The notes beneath the pieces were generated by a model. That model searched no databases, was not told the origin of the DNA, and was given only the letters and a program-made list of their open reading frames with translations. Positions 1 to 5,156 of a stretch of 5,314 bases of DNA are shown here, one piece after another. The translations under genes were made by a program, and so were the position numbers. Every line of letters begins with the position of its first letter. The stretch's first letter is position 1. The stretch is from Clostridia bacterium (GTDB taxonomy: Bacteria > Bacillota_E > SLMV01 > PUMD01), in assembly GCA_003562655.1 (NCBI GenBank), contig PWUC01000139.1, positions 1-5,314 on the forward strand, given 5' to 3'.

Positions 1-43
1 GGGAGCTCTGGATCATCCAGGTCGCATTGGGCTCTCTCATCAT
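1..43 (-). CDS. Possible 5' end of a leftward gene, cut by the window edge
   Basis: Two adjacent ATG codons (43-41 and 40-38) open a frame that stays open to the window edge and reads MMREPNATWMIQSS. A GGTGAGG sequence, complementary to the 16S rRNA tail, lies at 59-53 with a 9-nt spacing to the first ATG, which is what supports a start here. The same frame is open upstream to about 209, so the start could lie earlier. Fourteen residues are too few to name a family. It lies about 205 bp downstream of the racemase-like gene on the same strand and could be the next gene of that unit. I saw no hairpin plus T-tract terminator between them. This is a weak call. Confidence 0.3.
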   Translation of the reverse strand, partial: MMREPNATWMIQSS

Positions 44-248
44 GACCCCGACCCTCACCGCAACGGCCTCCTGGAGGACGGGAGAGCTAGAACGGTGCTG
101 CAACCCTGGCGGATTCGCGGCGCCCCAGGGGCAGCGGGTGCGAGGTCGTCCCTTTCCTCCCTCGCTTCCTGAAACCAGCGTGTGATCGATGCGAATGTTG
201 TGGTCGTACGTTCACAGCCCCCTGCACCGCTGGAATCGAATGCGGAGG

Positions 249-1379
249 CTAACTCTGATTCAGTATGGACAGCTCTTCCCGGTACTGCCCCTTTGCGAAA
301 TAAAGACGGGGCACCCGCAGGGAGAGCTTCCCCAGCAACTGTCCGGTGCTTATACCCGCACCCCTGCCCATCTCAATGGCGGTGATGGTCTCATCACCCT
401 GGCTGCCGATCAGGACGACCTCATCTCCCACCCGTACATTCGACACTCTCGATATGTCGAGCATGGCGAAATCGGTGCACGTACCCACCAGGGGGCAGGG
501 CTGTCCTCTCACCAGCAGGTCAGTCGAGCCGATGTGGTAGCTGGTTAATCCATCCGTCCAGCCCAGGGGCAGAAGGGCGACATCAGTGGGTTCTGTCACC
601 GGGTGCTGCCCGTTGTATCCGATCCACCAGCCGGTGGGCAGGGTCCTGACCTGGGCGACTCTCGTGGAAAAGGACAGCACTGGGCGCAGGTCGAGGGGAG
701 ACGGTGTGATGTGGTTGATCCCATACAGAAGACCGCCTATGCGTACCAGCTCCAGGTGCATCTTCTCAAACCTGACAGAGGCCTGGGAGGCGGCCAGGTG
801 CCTTCGCATTCCCCCAAAAGAGGCAAAGGACGCGCAGAAGGCCATGAACCTCCGGTACTCCGACCAGTTGACCTCTTCAGGGCCGCTGGGATGACTCAGG
901 TGGGAGCTGATGCCGATCAGATCGATGTGCTCCTCGAGCTTTGTTGCGATCTGAGCCGCCTGTTCGCCCTGCTCGGGCATCAGTCCCATTCTTCCCAGCC
1001 CCACATCTAGCTTGATGTGGTAGGGAAGGCGCTGTCGCCGTTCGCGGGCCAGCTGAGCCCACGCTGCAATGCGCTCCATGTCGGGCAGAACGGGCGTGAG
1101 GGCAAACTCAGCCATCGCGCGAAACTGGTTCGCCAGCGTGGCGCCCATGATCAGGATGTCACCCTGAATGCCGTTTCGCCGCAGCTGTATTCCCTCGTCA
1201 ACGAGGGCAACAGCGAAGCTGCTGCACCCCCCCTCCTGAAGGGCCCGGGCGATCGGCACCGCTCCGTGACCGTAGGCCTCGCTCTTGACCACTGCGTATA
1301 CCTCGGCGGGAGCCACATGGCCTTTCGTCACCTCGTAGTTGTGCAGGAGGTTGTCCAAATCTATCTCTATCTTCGTCAC
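249..1379 (-). CDS. Alanine racemase-family PLP-dependent amino-acid racemase
   Basis: This is a fold-type-III (TIM barrel plus beta domain) PLP enzyme that would interconvert L- and D-amino acids in the cytoplasm. The 376 residues match the usual length of the family. Seen in the sequence: the PLP lysine motif AVVKSEAYGHG with Lys32 and the phosphate-contacting Tyr36; KLDVGLGRMG with Arg129; HLSHP near residue 160; VRIGGLLYG with Arg213; and IGYNGQH with Tyr255 where the second catalytic base is expected, followed by LPLGWTDG in place of the usual IGYADG. The familiar MD motif of the C-terminal domain reads CTDFAMLD, so the active-site rim differs from housekeeping Alr and the substrate may not be alanine. 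The GTG start is chosen because the family N-terminus (IEIDLDNLLHNY) begins there. Its own SD is weak, so translation is probably coupled to the SelA-like gene ending 22 nt upstream. The stop is TAG. Family assignment is firm; substrate is unknown. Confidence 0.9.
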   Translation of the reverse strand: MTKIEIDLDNLLHNYEVTKGHVAPAEVYAVVKSEAYGHGAVPIARALQEGGCSSFAVALVDEGIQLRRNGIQGDILIMGATLANQFRAMAEFALTPVLPDMERIAAWAQLARERRQRLPYHIKLDVGLGRMGLMPEQGEQAAQIATKLEEHIDLIGISSHLSHPSGPEEVNWSEYRRFMAFCASFASFGGMRRHLAASQASVRFEKMHLELVRIGGLLYGINHITPSPLDLRPVLSFSTRVAQVRTLPTGWWIGYNGQHPVTEPTDVALLPLGWTDGLTSYHIGSTDLLVRGQPCPLVGTCTDFAMLDISRVSNVRVGDEVVLIGSQGDETITAIEMGRGAGISTGQLLGKLSLRVPRLYFAKGQYREELSILNQS

Positions 1380-1405
1380 CAGTTCATCTCTGATCGTGTC
1401 ATCAT
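1376..1405 (-). other. Nine-codon bridging mini-ORF between the two PLP-enzyme genes
   Basis: The frame MMTRSEMNW starts with ATG at 1405-1403, overlapping the TGA of the SelA-like gene (1404-1402) as ATGA. It ends with a TGA at 1378-1376 that overlaps the GTG start of the racemase-like gene (1379-1377) as GTGA. The geometry would let a terminating ribosome restart twice and reach the racemase start, which has no strong SD of its own. The overlaps are read directly; the coupling role is inference, and with so short an ORF chance is a real alternative. Confidence 0.3.
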
Positions 1406-2553
1406 TTCCCTTCCAACGCGGCCGGCATTCGCTCCATGAGATCCGAGATGGCCCGAACGATGATCCGCTCCTGACCCTCTGCCAGGGTCAGGCCGTTGAT
1501 GGAGATGCAGTCTCGCAGTATGCTGCTGACGTAAACGGGGGGATCCCAGCCCCGAAGGTTGTCGACCAGCCAGTTCCGACGGGCGGCGGCGCCCTGTCCG
1601 CGAAAACGGACCTCACAGAAAGGATAGGGCTCCCCGGAGTCTCCCGGCATCCTACGGTAGGCCTGGAGTCCGGCGACCTCAGACAGGTCCTCTACCAGCC
1701 GGGCGACCAGGTTCTCGCATCGGTCAATGTCTCTTTGATGATCCAAAGAGAGATAGCGCTCCACGGCAGCAACGAGCCCCACGATTTCTTCCTTGGGAAC
1801 CTTTACAGACCGGCCAATATTGTGGTTGGGAGGGCCCAGCAGTCGACAGGCCTCGATGAGATCTCTTCGGCCCAGAATGAGTCCGCTGCTCTGGGGGCCT
1901 TTCAGTCCCTTACCGCCCGAGAAGATGACCAGATCCGCTCCCATCTGGGTGAACCTGCTGAGGTTTTCCGCCGGTGGCAGCTGACCCGCAGCATCGACCA
2001 CGACCCTGAGATCATGGGAGTGAGCGATGTCGATGGTCTCCTGCAGGGTCAGGGCAGAATGCTCATGACGCCAGCCTCCCCGGTAGAAGAAGTAGAAAAT
2101 GCCGGCGGTGCTTTCCGTGATGGCTTCCTCCAACTGCCAGCGCTCAGTGTGTCTGGCGTAGCCGAACTCCACCAGTCGGGCACCAGAGAGCGGGATGATG
2201 CGGTCGTAGGGATTCATGTGCGTCCGGTGCACCAGGAACTCGTCTGGCATTGCTGTTGTGTCAGGAAGCCGGCGTATATTGTGCAGATCGTTGCCTGTCA
2301 TGCAGGCGGCTGCCGCCAGCATGAGACCCGAGGAGCTTCCACCGCAAATGTAGCAGGCCTCATTCTGGGTCAGACGGGCAATGTGGTCCCCGGCCCGCCG
2401 CTGCAGCTCGGTGAGGTCTACGAAGTGCTGCGCCGCCTGTTCCATGGCTTCGAGTACCTCCTGAGGCATGAGGTTCCCGCCCACATTGGTCGAGGTGCCG
2501 ATGCCGTTGATGATTCGTCTGACCCTCAGCTTTTCGTACCAGTTCACGTTCAT
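1402..2553 (-). CDS. SelA/DgaE-like PLP-dependent enzyme (fold type I), not a selenocysteine synthase
   Basis: The 383-residue protein belongs to the group of PLP enzymes related to selenocysteine synthase SelA, D-glucosaminate-6-phosphate ammonia-lyase DgaE and E. coli YhfS. Seen: the family opening RRIINGIGTSTNVGG (residues 12-26); a Gly/Ser-rich phosphate loop CGGSSSG (70-76); VVVDAAGQ with Asp187, which should bind the PLP ring nitrogen; FSGGKGLKGPQSSG with Lys215 as the Schiff-base lysine; and the diagnostic GRSVKVPKEEIVGL (247-260). It lacks the N-terminal tRNA-binding domain that makes bacterial SelA about 460 residues long, so a role in elimination or transamination of a small amino acid is more likely. 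ATG 2553 is preferred over upstream in-frame ATGs (to 2658) because AGGGGA lies 8 nt before it and the family homology starts there. It is first in a leftward unit with the racemase-like gene. The exact reaction cannot be told from sequence. Confidence 0.85.
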   Translation of the reverse strand: MNVNWYEKLRVRRIINGIGTSTNVGGNLMPQEVLEAMEQAAQHFVDLTELQRRAGDHIARLTQNEACYICGGSSSGLMLAAAACMTGNDLHNIRRLPDTTAMPDEFLVHRTHMNPYDRIIPLSGARLVEFGYARHTERWQLEEAITESTAGIFYFFYRGGWRHEHSALTLQETIDIAHSHDLRVVVDAAGQLPPAENLSRFTQMGADLVIFSGGKGLKGPQSSGLILGRRDLIEACRLLGPPNHNIGRSVKVPKEEIVGLVAAVERYLSLDHQRDIDRCENLVARLVEDLSEVAGLQAYRRMPGDSGEPYPFCEVRFRGQGAAARRNWLVDNLRGWDPPVYVSSILRDCISINGLTLAEGQERIIVRAISDLMERMPAALEGK

Positions 2554-2560
2554 TCTTGAT

Positions 2561-2566
2561 TCCCCT
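2561..2566 (-). promoter_or_regulatory. Ribosome binding site of the SelA-like gene
   Basis: AGGGGA on the minus strand lies about 8 nt before ATG 2553. It decides this start against the in-frame ATGs upstream at 2586, 2622 and 2658, none of which has an equally good site. Confidence 0.6.
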
Positions 2567-2655
2567 GTCCATATTAGCCTGTGCATTTTCGCATGCTTCT
2601 TCAATTCGACGGAGCCATCCATATCCCTGTTCTCCGACGCCGCCCGGACTGCTGA

Positions 2656-2668
2656 CATCGCAGCGATG
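2656..2668. repeat. 13-bp palindrome in the divergent region, candidate operator
   Basis: CATCGCAGCGATG is a perfect inverted repeat (6-bp arms, one central base), about 103 bp upstream of the SelA-like start and 202 bp upstream of the amidohydrolase start. It is overlapped by a second small inverted repeat GCTG/CAGC (2651-2664). The location suits a regulator site, but a 13-bp palindrome may occur by chance and I saw no second copy. Confidence 0.3.
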
Positions 2669-2853
2669 CCCTTTTACGGGCCCGCCCTCAGGAACCGGCT
2701 CGTTGCTGTCACTGCGGCGGCCCGTTTGATTTTGGGGGGTGAAGTAGGAGTGAGGAGCATCTTCTCGAAGTACTCTTCCGGGTGCAAATGTGCAGTCCTC
2801 AGCAGTCGTCTGGGAGGGGTTCGTCAACGGACGGGCGCGAGGCACAATGCGAA

Positions 2854-2860
2854 AGAGAGG
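2854..2860 (+). promoter_or_regulatory. Ribosome binding site of the M20 amidohydrolase gene
   Basis: AGAGAGG ends 9 nt before ATG 2870. It fixes the start of the amidohydrolase even though its frame is open for 134 codons further upstream (to 2468). Confidence 0.6.
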
Positions 2861-2869
2861 CGGATATCC

Positions 2870-4036
2870 ATGGACATAGCCGGGCAGGTGGCTGACCACC
2901 GCGATGAGTTAATCCAGCTCAGAAGGGATTTCCACAGGCATCCAGAGCTGGGCCTGGAGGAACACAGGACCTCAAGGATTGTCGGCGACTACCTGGACGG
3001 TCTCGGCCTGGATGTGAAAATGATGGCGAGAACCGGTGTAGTCGGTTTCCTCGGAGGCAGCAGCGATGGTCCGACCCTGCTGATCAGGGCGGATATGGAT
3101 GCTCTTCCCCTGCAGGAGGAGAACCCGGTTCCGTACCGTTCAGTTTATGACGGCAAGATGCATGCGTGCGGCCATGACGGTCACACCGCCATGCTGTTGG
3201 TGGCAGCCCGGATCCTGACCGGTTATCGCGACAGGATGAAAGGCAGCGTCAAGTTCGTCTTTCAACCCAACGAAGAGGATGCCGGGGCCCGGTTGATGAT
3301 AGATGAGGGAGTGCTCACCGATCCAGAAGTGGATGCTGCCCTCGGCCTTCACCTGTGGTCCTCCGAGCCAACCGGAAGGGTCGTGGTGAGGTCGGGACCG
3401 GTGATGGCTGCGAGCCACTACTTCTTCCTGACCGTGCGGGGTAGCGGTGGGCACGCCGGGTTCCCCCACCAGTCCATCGACCCCATAGCCGCATCTGCAG
3501 AGATCATCGGATCGGTTCAGTCCGTCCAGACCCGGGAGAGTGATCCCTGTCATCCCGTCGTGATCATGTTCTGCCGGGTTGAGGGGGGGGCATCACCCAC
3601 CATTATTCCGGAGAAGGTCGAAATGGAGGGATCGATCAGGTTTCTGCATCCCGAAGGTGAAGCCATAAAGGAAAACTTTGAGAGGGTTATCAGGGGTGTC
3701 TGTCGGGCTCACAGAGCCGACTACGAACTCCAGTTTCGCGTCGGGAACCATGTTCTCAGCAACGATCAATCCATGGTCAGGTTGGTGCGTGATGCAGCCG
3801 AAGACGCTGTGGAGACAGGTGAGGTCAGCGGGGGGATCAGAACCATGGCAGGAGAGGATTTCTCCGAGTTTGCCATGCGTGTGCCGTCGGCTTTCTACTT
3901 CGTCGGCAGTGGAAACCGGGACAGGGGTACGGACTATCCCCACCATCACCCCCAGTTTGACATTGACGAGGACAGCTTGCCGGTAGGTGTCGAGATGCAT
4001 GTGAGAACAGCCCTGAAGTTTCTCCGCTGCATCTGA
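2870..4036 (+). CDS. M20D-family metallo-amidohydrolase (N-acyl amino acid / hippurate hydrolase type)
   Basis: The 388-residue protein has the usual length of M20D carboxypeptidases, cytosolic di-metal enzymes that remove an acyl or similar group from the nitrogen of an amino acid. Seen: LRRDFHRHPELGLEE (17-31), the family hallmark at the N-terminus; RADMDALPLQEE (73-84); the metal motif HACGHDGH (98-105) with Cys100 and His102; FQPNEED with the catalytic/metal pair Glu135-Glu136; GLHLW with His161; the dimerisation-domain motif GHAGFPHQSIDPI (194-206); and PHHHPQFD near 357-364 supplying the last metal histidine. No residue expected for catalysis is missing. There is no signal peptide or membrane segment. 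A run of eight G (3583-3590) sits inside the gene in frame. It is divergent from the two PLP-enzyme genes and is followed after 37 nt by the remnant of a TIGR04076-like gene. Substrate (L- or D-, acyl, indole-acyl or peptide) cannot be told. Confidence 0.92.
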   Translation: MDIAGQVADHRDELIQLRRDFHRHPELGLEEHRTSRIVGDYLDGLGLDVKMMARTGVVGFLGGSSDGPTLLIRADMDALPLQEENPVPYRSVYDGKMHACGHDGHTAMLLVAARILTGYRDRMKGSVKFVFQPNEEDAGARLMIDEGVLTDPEVDAALGLHLWSSEPTGRVVVRSGPVMAASHYFFLTVRGSGGHAGFPHQSIDPIAASAEIIGSVQSVQTRESDPCHPVVIMFCRVEGGASPTIIPEKVEMEGSIRFLHPEGEAIKENFERVIRGVCRAHRADYELQFRVGNHVLSNDQSMVRLVRDAAEDAVETGEVSGGIRTMAGEDFSEFAMRVPSAFYFVGSGNRDRGTDYPHHHPQFDIDEDSLPVGVEMHVRTALKFLRCI

Positions 4037-4037
4037 A

Positions 4038-4062
4038 CGGGACGGGTCCACTGATCGTCCCG
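4038..4062 (+). other. Intercistronic hairpin after the amidohydrolase stop
   Basis: CGGGAC (4038-4043) pairs perfectly with GTCCCG (4057-4062), with a 13-nt loop. It starts one base after the TGA stop region (4034-4036) and ends directly before the AGGA of the next gene. There is no T-tract, so it is not a clear intrinsic terminator. It may attenuate, protect the mRNA 3' end or mask the next SD. Confidence 0.4.
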
Positions 4063-4073
4063 AGGAATGCCGG

Positions 4074-4303
4074 ATGGGCTTTAAAGTGGGTGACAGGTTC
4101 CGGGCGAGGTACGATTGTCCGACTGGCTTTTGCTCAAAATCCATCATGAAGCTCAATCCCATCTGTGAGGCAGTCCGAAGCGGCGGGGATCTTCGCAATC
4201 TGGGTGCGAGAGCCCGACGGAGATGAGCTTTGTGTGTCCCGACGGCGTTATCCAGTTTCGCCTGAAGGCCCACAGCCTCTCCGGCGGTGAGCAGAAGACC
4301 TGA
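4074..4303 (+). pseudogene. Frameshifted small protein resembling the TIGR04076 family
   Basis: ATG 4074, with AGGA 7 nt upstream, opens a frame of 50 residues ending at TGA 4224-4226. Its first part reads FKVGDRFRARYDCPTGFC, then a 16-residue segment, then AVRSGGDL. The -1 frame continues with TEMSFVCPDGVIQFRLKAH and ends at TGA 4301-4303. Joined, the order KVGD-F, CP-G-C, R-GGDL, CPDG, F-L/K is the order I recall for TIGR04076 proteins (roughly 80-95 residues, function unknown, frequent in anaerobes and archaea). The joined product of about 75 residues lacks part of the usual N-terminus. A single missing base between about 4200 and 4223 would explain the break. It may be a true mutation, a sequencing error, or programmed slippage, though I see no slippery heptamer. 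It follows the amidohydrolase by 37 nt and was probably cotranscribed. Family assignment is from memory and not searched. Confidence 0.55.
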
Positions 4304-4404
4304 CCTTGTCGAGGTGGGTCCGTGCAGCGATCCCCTCGTGGGGGTCCACATTGGTGAGGAAGGTGTTCTACAGGGCCACCGCCCCGACGGTGTGCGGTTC
4401 TGTT

Positions 4405-4416
4405 GGCGGTGACGCC
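4405..4416 (+). other. GNRA-capped hairpin with a competing stem
   Basis: GGCG-GTGA-CGCC forms a 4-bp stem capped by a GNRA tetraloop if transcribed rightward. The adjoining GTGCGG (4392-4397) can instead pair with CCGCAC (4415-4420), overlapping two bases of the first stem. The two folds are either mutually exclusive or combine as a bulged stem. Confidence 0.3.
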
Positions 4417-4504
4417 GCACCTACCCCTGCTCACCGGCGGCCCTTCGGGTGGAGAGGGGAGGATATGATTGCCCCAGGGAGTGCTCCCCGCCGCCAGGCT
4501 CACA

Positions 4505-4526
4505 CGAAGGATCAGCGATTCCTTCG
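4505..4526. other. 7-bp perfect inverted repeat
   Basis: CGAAGGA (4505-4511) and TCCTTCG (4520-4526) are exact reverse complements around an 8-nt loop. No T-tract follows on either strand, so a simple intrinsic terminator is not supported. It is the longest perfect stem I found in the gene-free stretch. Confidence 0.35.
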
Positions 4527-4760
4527 GTTTACATCCGCTGACGGCGGGTCCGACCCGAGCGAGGGCCCGGTGCCTCGGCCGGGGCTTCTAAAGGTGCCAG
4601 GGCCCACCAGGGGCTGCGTCATTCATCCAGACCCATGACACAAACTGCTGCTGTGGGCCCAGACGAGCGCCCTCTGGCTGCGGGGTCCATTCCCTGGCTT
4701 CAGGCCGGCACGGGTCTTGACTCGGGGTTTGGGTCCATCTGCTGATCGGTACGGGGTTCG

Positions 4761-5084
4761 CTACTGTTGCTTCAGTGACTCGGCAAGGGATTCGAAACGC
4801 TCTCTCAGGTCATTGAGCGTGCGTTCCGTCTCACGCCGTATCTCACTGCCCCTGTTCTTCCATGCATCGAGGGTTATGTCGGTCAGGCCGTCCGCCTGAG
4901 CCTCAATCTCATCCAGACTTCTCTGCAGGGTTTCCATAATATCGTGGGCTGTTATTTCCCTGTTTATATTAAGCGCGACATCTTTCTCCTTCTTACGCTC
5001 AGCCAGAGGTCGCAACCTGTTCAGCTCCTGTCTCAATTCTCTCAGCTCGCTCCGCAGCTCATCCTCAAAAGCCTTCGGTTCCAT
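4761..5084 (-). CDS. Small hypothetical coiled-coil protein
   Basis: The 107-residue, Glu/Arg/Leu-rich protein is almost wholly helical in character. Leucines at 10, 14, 17, 21 and 24 keep heptad a/d spacing and form an N-terminal coiled coil. A second run (about 82-104: L90, L93, F97, L100, L104) forms another, joined by a middle segment (38-75) that contains Pro-free helices and one Trp (75). There is no cysteine, signal peptide or membrane span, so it should be cytosolic and oligomeric. I do not recognise a family. ATG 5084 is preferred over the in-frame GTG 5099 because the SD-like GGAAGGGTGATC (5105-5094) lies 9 nt before the ATG but directly abuts the GTG. A promoter is visible upstream. 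The stop is TAG. It converges on the broken TIGR04076-like gene, with the inverted-repeat stretch between. Confidence 0.7.
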   Translation of the reverse strand: MEPKAFEDELRSELRELRQELNRLRPLAERKKEKDVALNINREITAHDIMETLQRSLDEIEAQADGLTDITLDAWKNRGSEIRRETERTLNDLRERFESLAESLKQQ

Positions 5085-5093
5085 GTGGTCACT

Positions 5094-5105
5094 GATCACC
5101 CTTCC
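5094..5105 (-). promoter_or_regulatory. Ribosome binding site of the coiled-coil gene
   Basis: GGAAGGGTGATC is extensively complementary to the 16S rRNA 3' tail and ends 9 nt before ATG 5084. It contains the alternative GTG (5099), which argues that the GTG is part of the SD and not the start. Confidence 0.55.
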
Positions 5106-5125
5106 ATCTTTTTGGCCTCACCTAA

Positions 5126-5156
5126 ATTGTCCCACGTCCCCCCGGGGGGCTGTCAA
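5126..5156 (-). promoter_or_regulatory. Putative sigma-70-type promoter with 19-bp spacer
   Basis: On the minus strand TTGACA (5156-5151) is a perfect -35 box and GACAAT (5131-5126) matches the -10 consensus at four of six bases, with a 19-bp spacer. The transcript would start near 5119, giving a leader of about 35 nt that includes the SD of the coiled-coil gene. The -35 overlaps the TGA stop of the upstream leftward frame. A 19-bp spacer is longer than optimal, and a palindrome fills its middle, as in promoters that need an activator to bring the boxes into register. Confidence 0.45.
5138..5149. repeat. 12-bp palindrome CCCCCCGGGGGG inside the promoter spacer
   Basis: Six C followed by six G form a perfect self-complementary block between the -35 and -10 boxes of the coiled-coil gene. 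It may be an operator or simply low-complexity sequence. As RNA or single-stranded DNA it would have no loop room for its innermost pairs. Confidence 0.4.

Larger units (their letters stand above)
2554..2869. promoter_or_regulatory. Divergent intergenic region between the SelA-like and amidohydrolase genes
   Basis: These 316 bp separate the starts of two divergent genes and must hold promoters for both. I found no convincing -35/-10 pair in either direction. A TAATAT at 2576-2571 (minus) would place the transcript start inside the SelA-like SD, and a CACAAT at 2844-2849 (plus) has a poor -35. Length and layout fit shared control by one regulator, but no regulator gene is in the window. No riboswitch class was recognised. 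The frame of the amidohydrolase happens to be open right through this region, which I take as chance. Confidence 0.5.
4304..4760. other. 457-bp gene-free, GC-rich, inverted-repeat-rich stretch
   Basis: Frames here are short or of low-complexity Pro/Arg/Gly composition, so I call no protein. Short stems are dense: 4330-4335/4340-4345 closing a TCGT loop, inside GTGGG/TCCAC (4314-4318/4345-4349); GGCG-GTGA-CGCC (4405-4416) with a GNRA loop; CGAAGGA/TCCTTCG (4505-4511/4520-4526); GGGT/ACCC (4546-4556); GTCAT/ATGAC around 4618-4638. GGGTCCA or GGGTCCG recurs at 4316, 4342, 4546, 4683 and 4731, and once upstream at 4044. No tRNA, SRP RNA, tmRNA or RNase P signature could be confirmed. It lies between convergent genes, so it could be transcribed from either side, be a structured RNA, or be decayed DNA. 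Confidence 0.4.

Noticed and set aside
1339..2559. 406-codon open frame on the plus strand, opposite the SelA-like gene
   Set aside because: It covers the SelA-like gene almost exactly, shows no recognisable motif, and the antisense frame is open because of codon bias of the real gene.
2571..2576. TAATAT as -10 box for the SelA-like gene
   Set aside because: The transcript would start inside the SD, and there is no -35 at suitable distance.
2554..2658. Longer N-terminus of the SelA-like protein (starts at 2658 or 2622)
   Set aside because: The added residues do not resemble the family and the best SD is placed for ATG 2553.
2468..2869. Upstream in-frame extension of the amidohydrolase (134 more codons)
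   Set aside because: M20 homology begins right after ATG 2870, a good SD precedes that ATG, and the extension would overlap the SelA-like gene start.
3593..4503. Minus-strand frames across the end of the amidohydrolase and the following stretch
   Set aside because: Arg/Pro/Ser-rich composition, no motifs, and partly antisense to a firmly identified gene.
4306..4638. 110-codon plus-strand frame in the gene-free stretch
   Set aside because: No good start or SD, and low-complexity composition typical of GC-rich non-coding DNA.
4340..4640. RNase P RNA
   Set aside because: GGTGAGGAAGG followed by CTACAGGGC on the plus strand, and GGATGAATGACG on the minus strand, recall parts of the RNase P core. 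However, they lie on opposite strands, GAGGAAAGTCC is not matched, no ACAGAACCCGGCTT-like 3' part is present, and on the minus strand too little room remains upstream.
4304..4760. tRNA, SRP RNA or tmRNA
   Set aside because: No GGTTCRAAT-type T-arm, no SRP apical-loop motif (GGAAGG near AGCAGC in a stem) and no tmRNA end were found.
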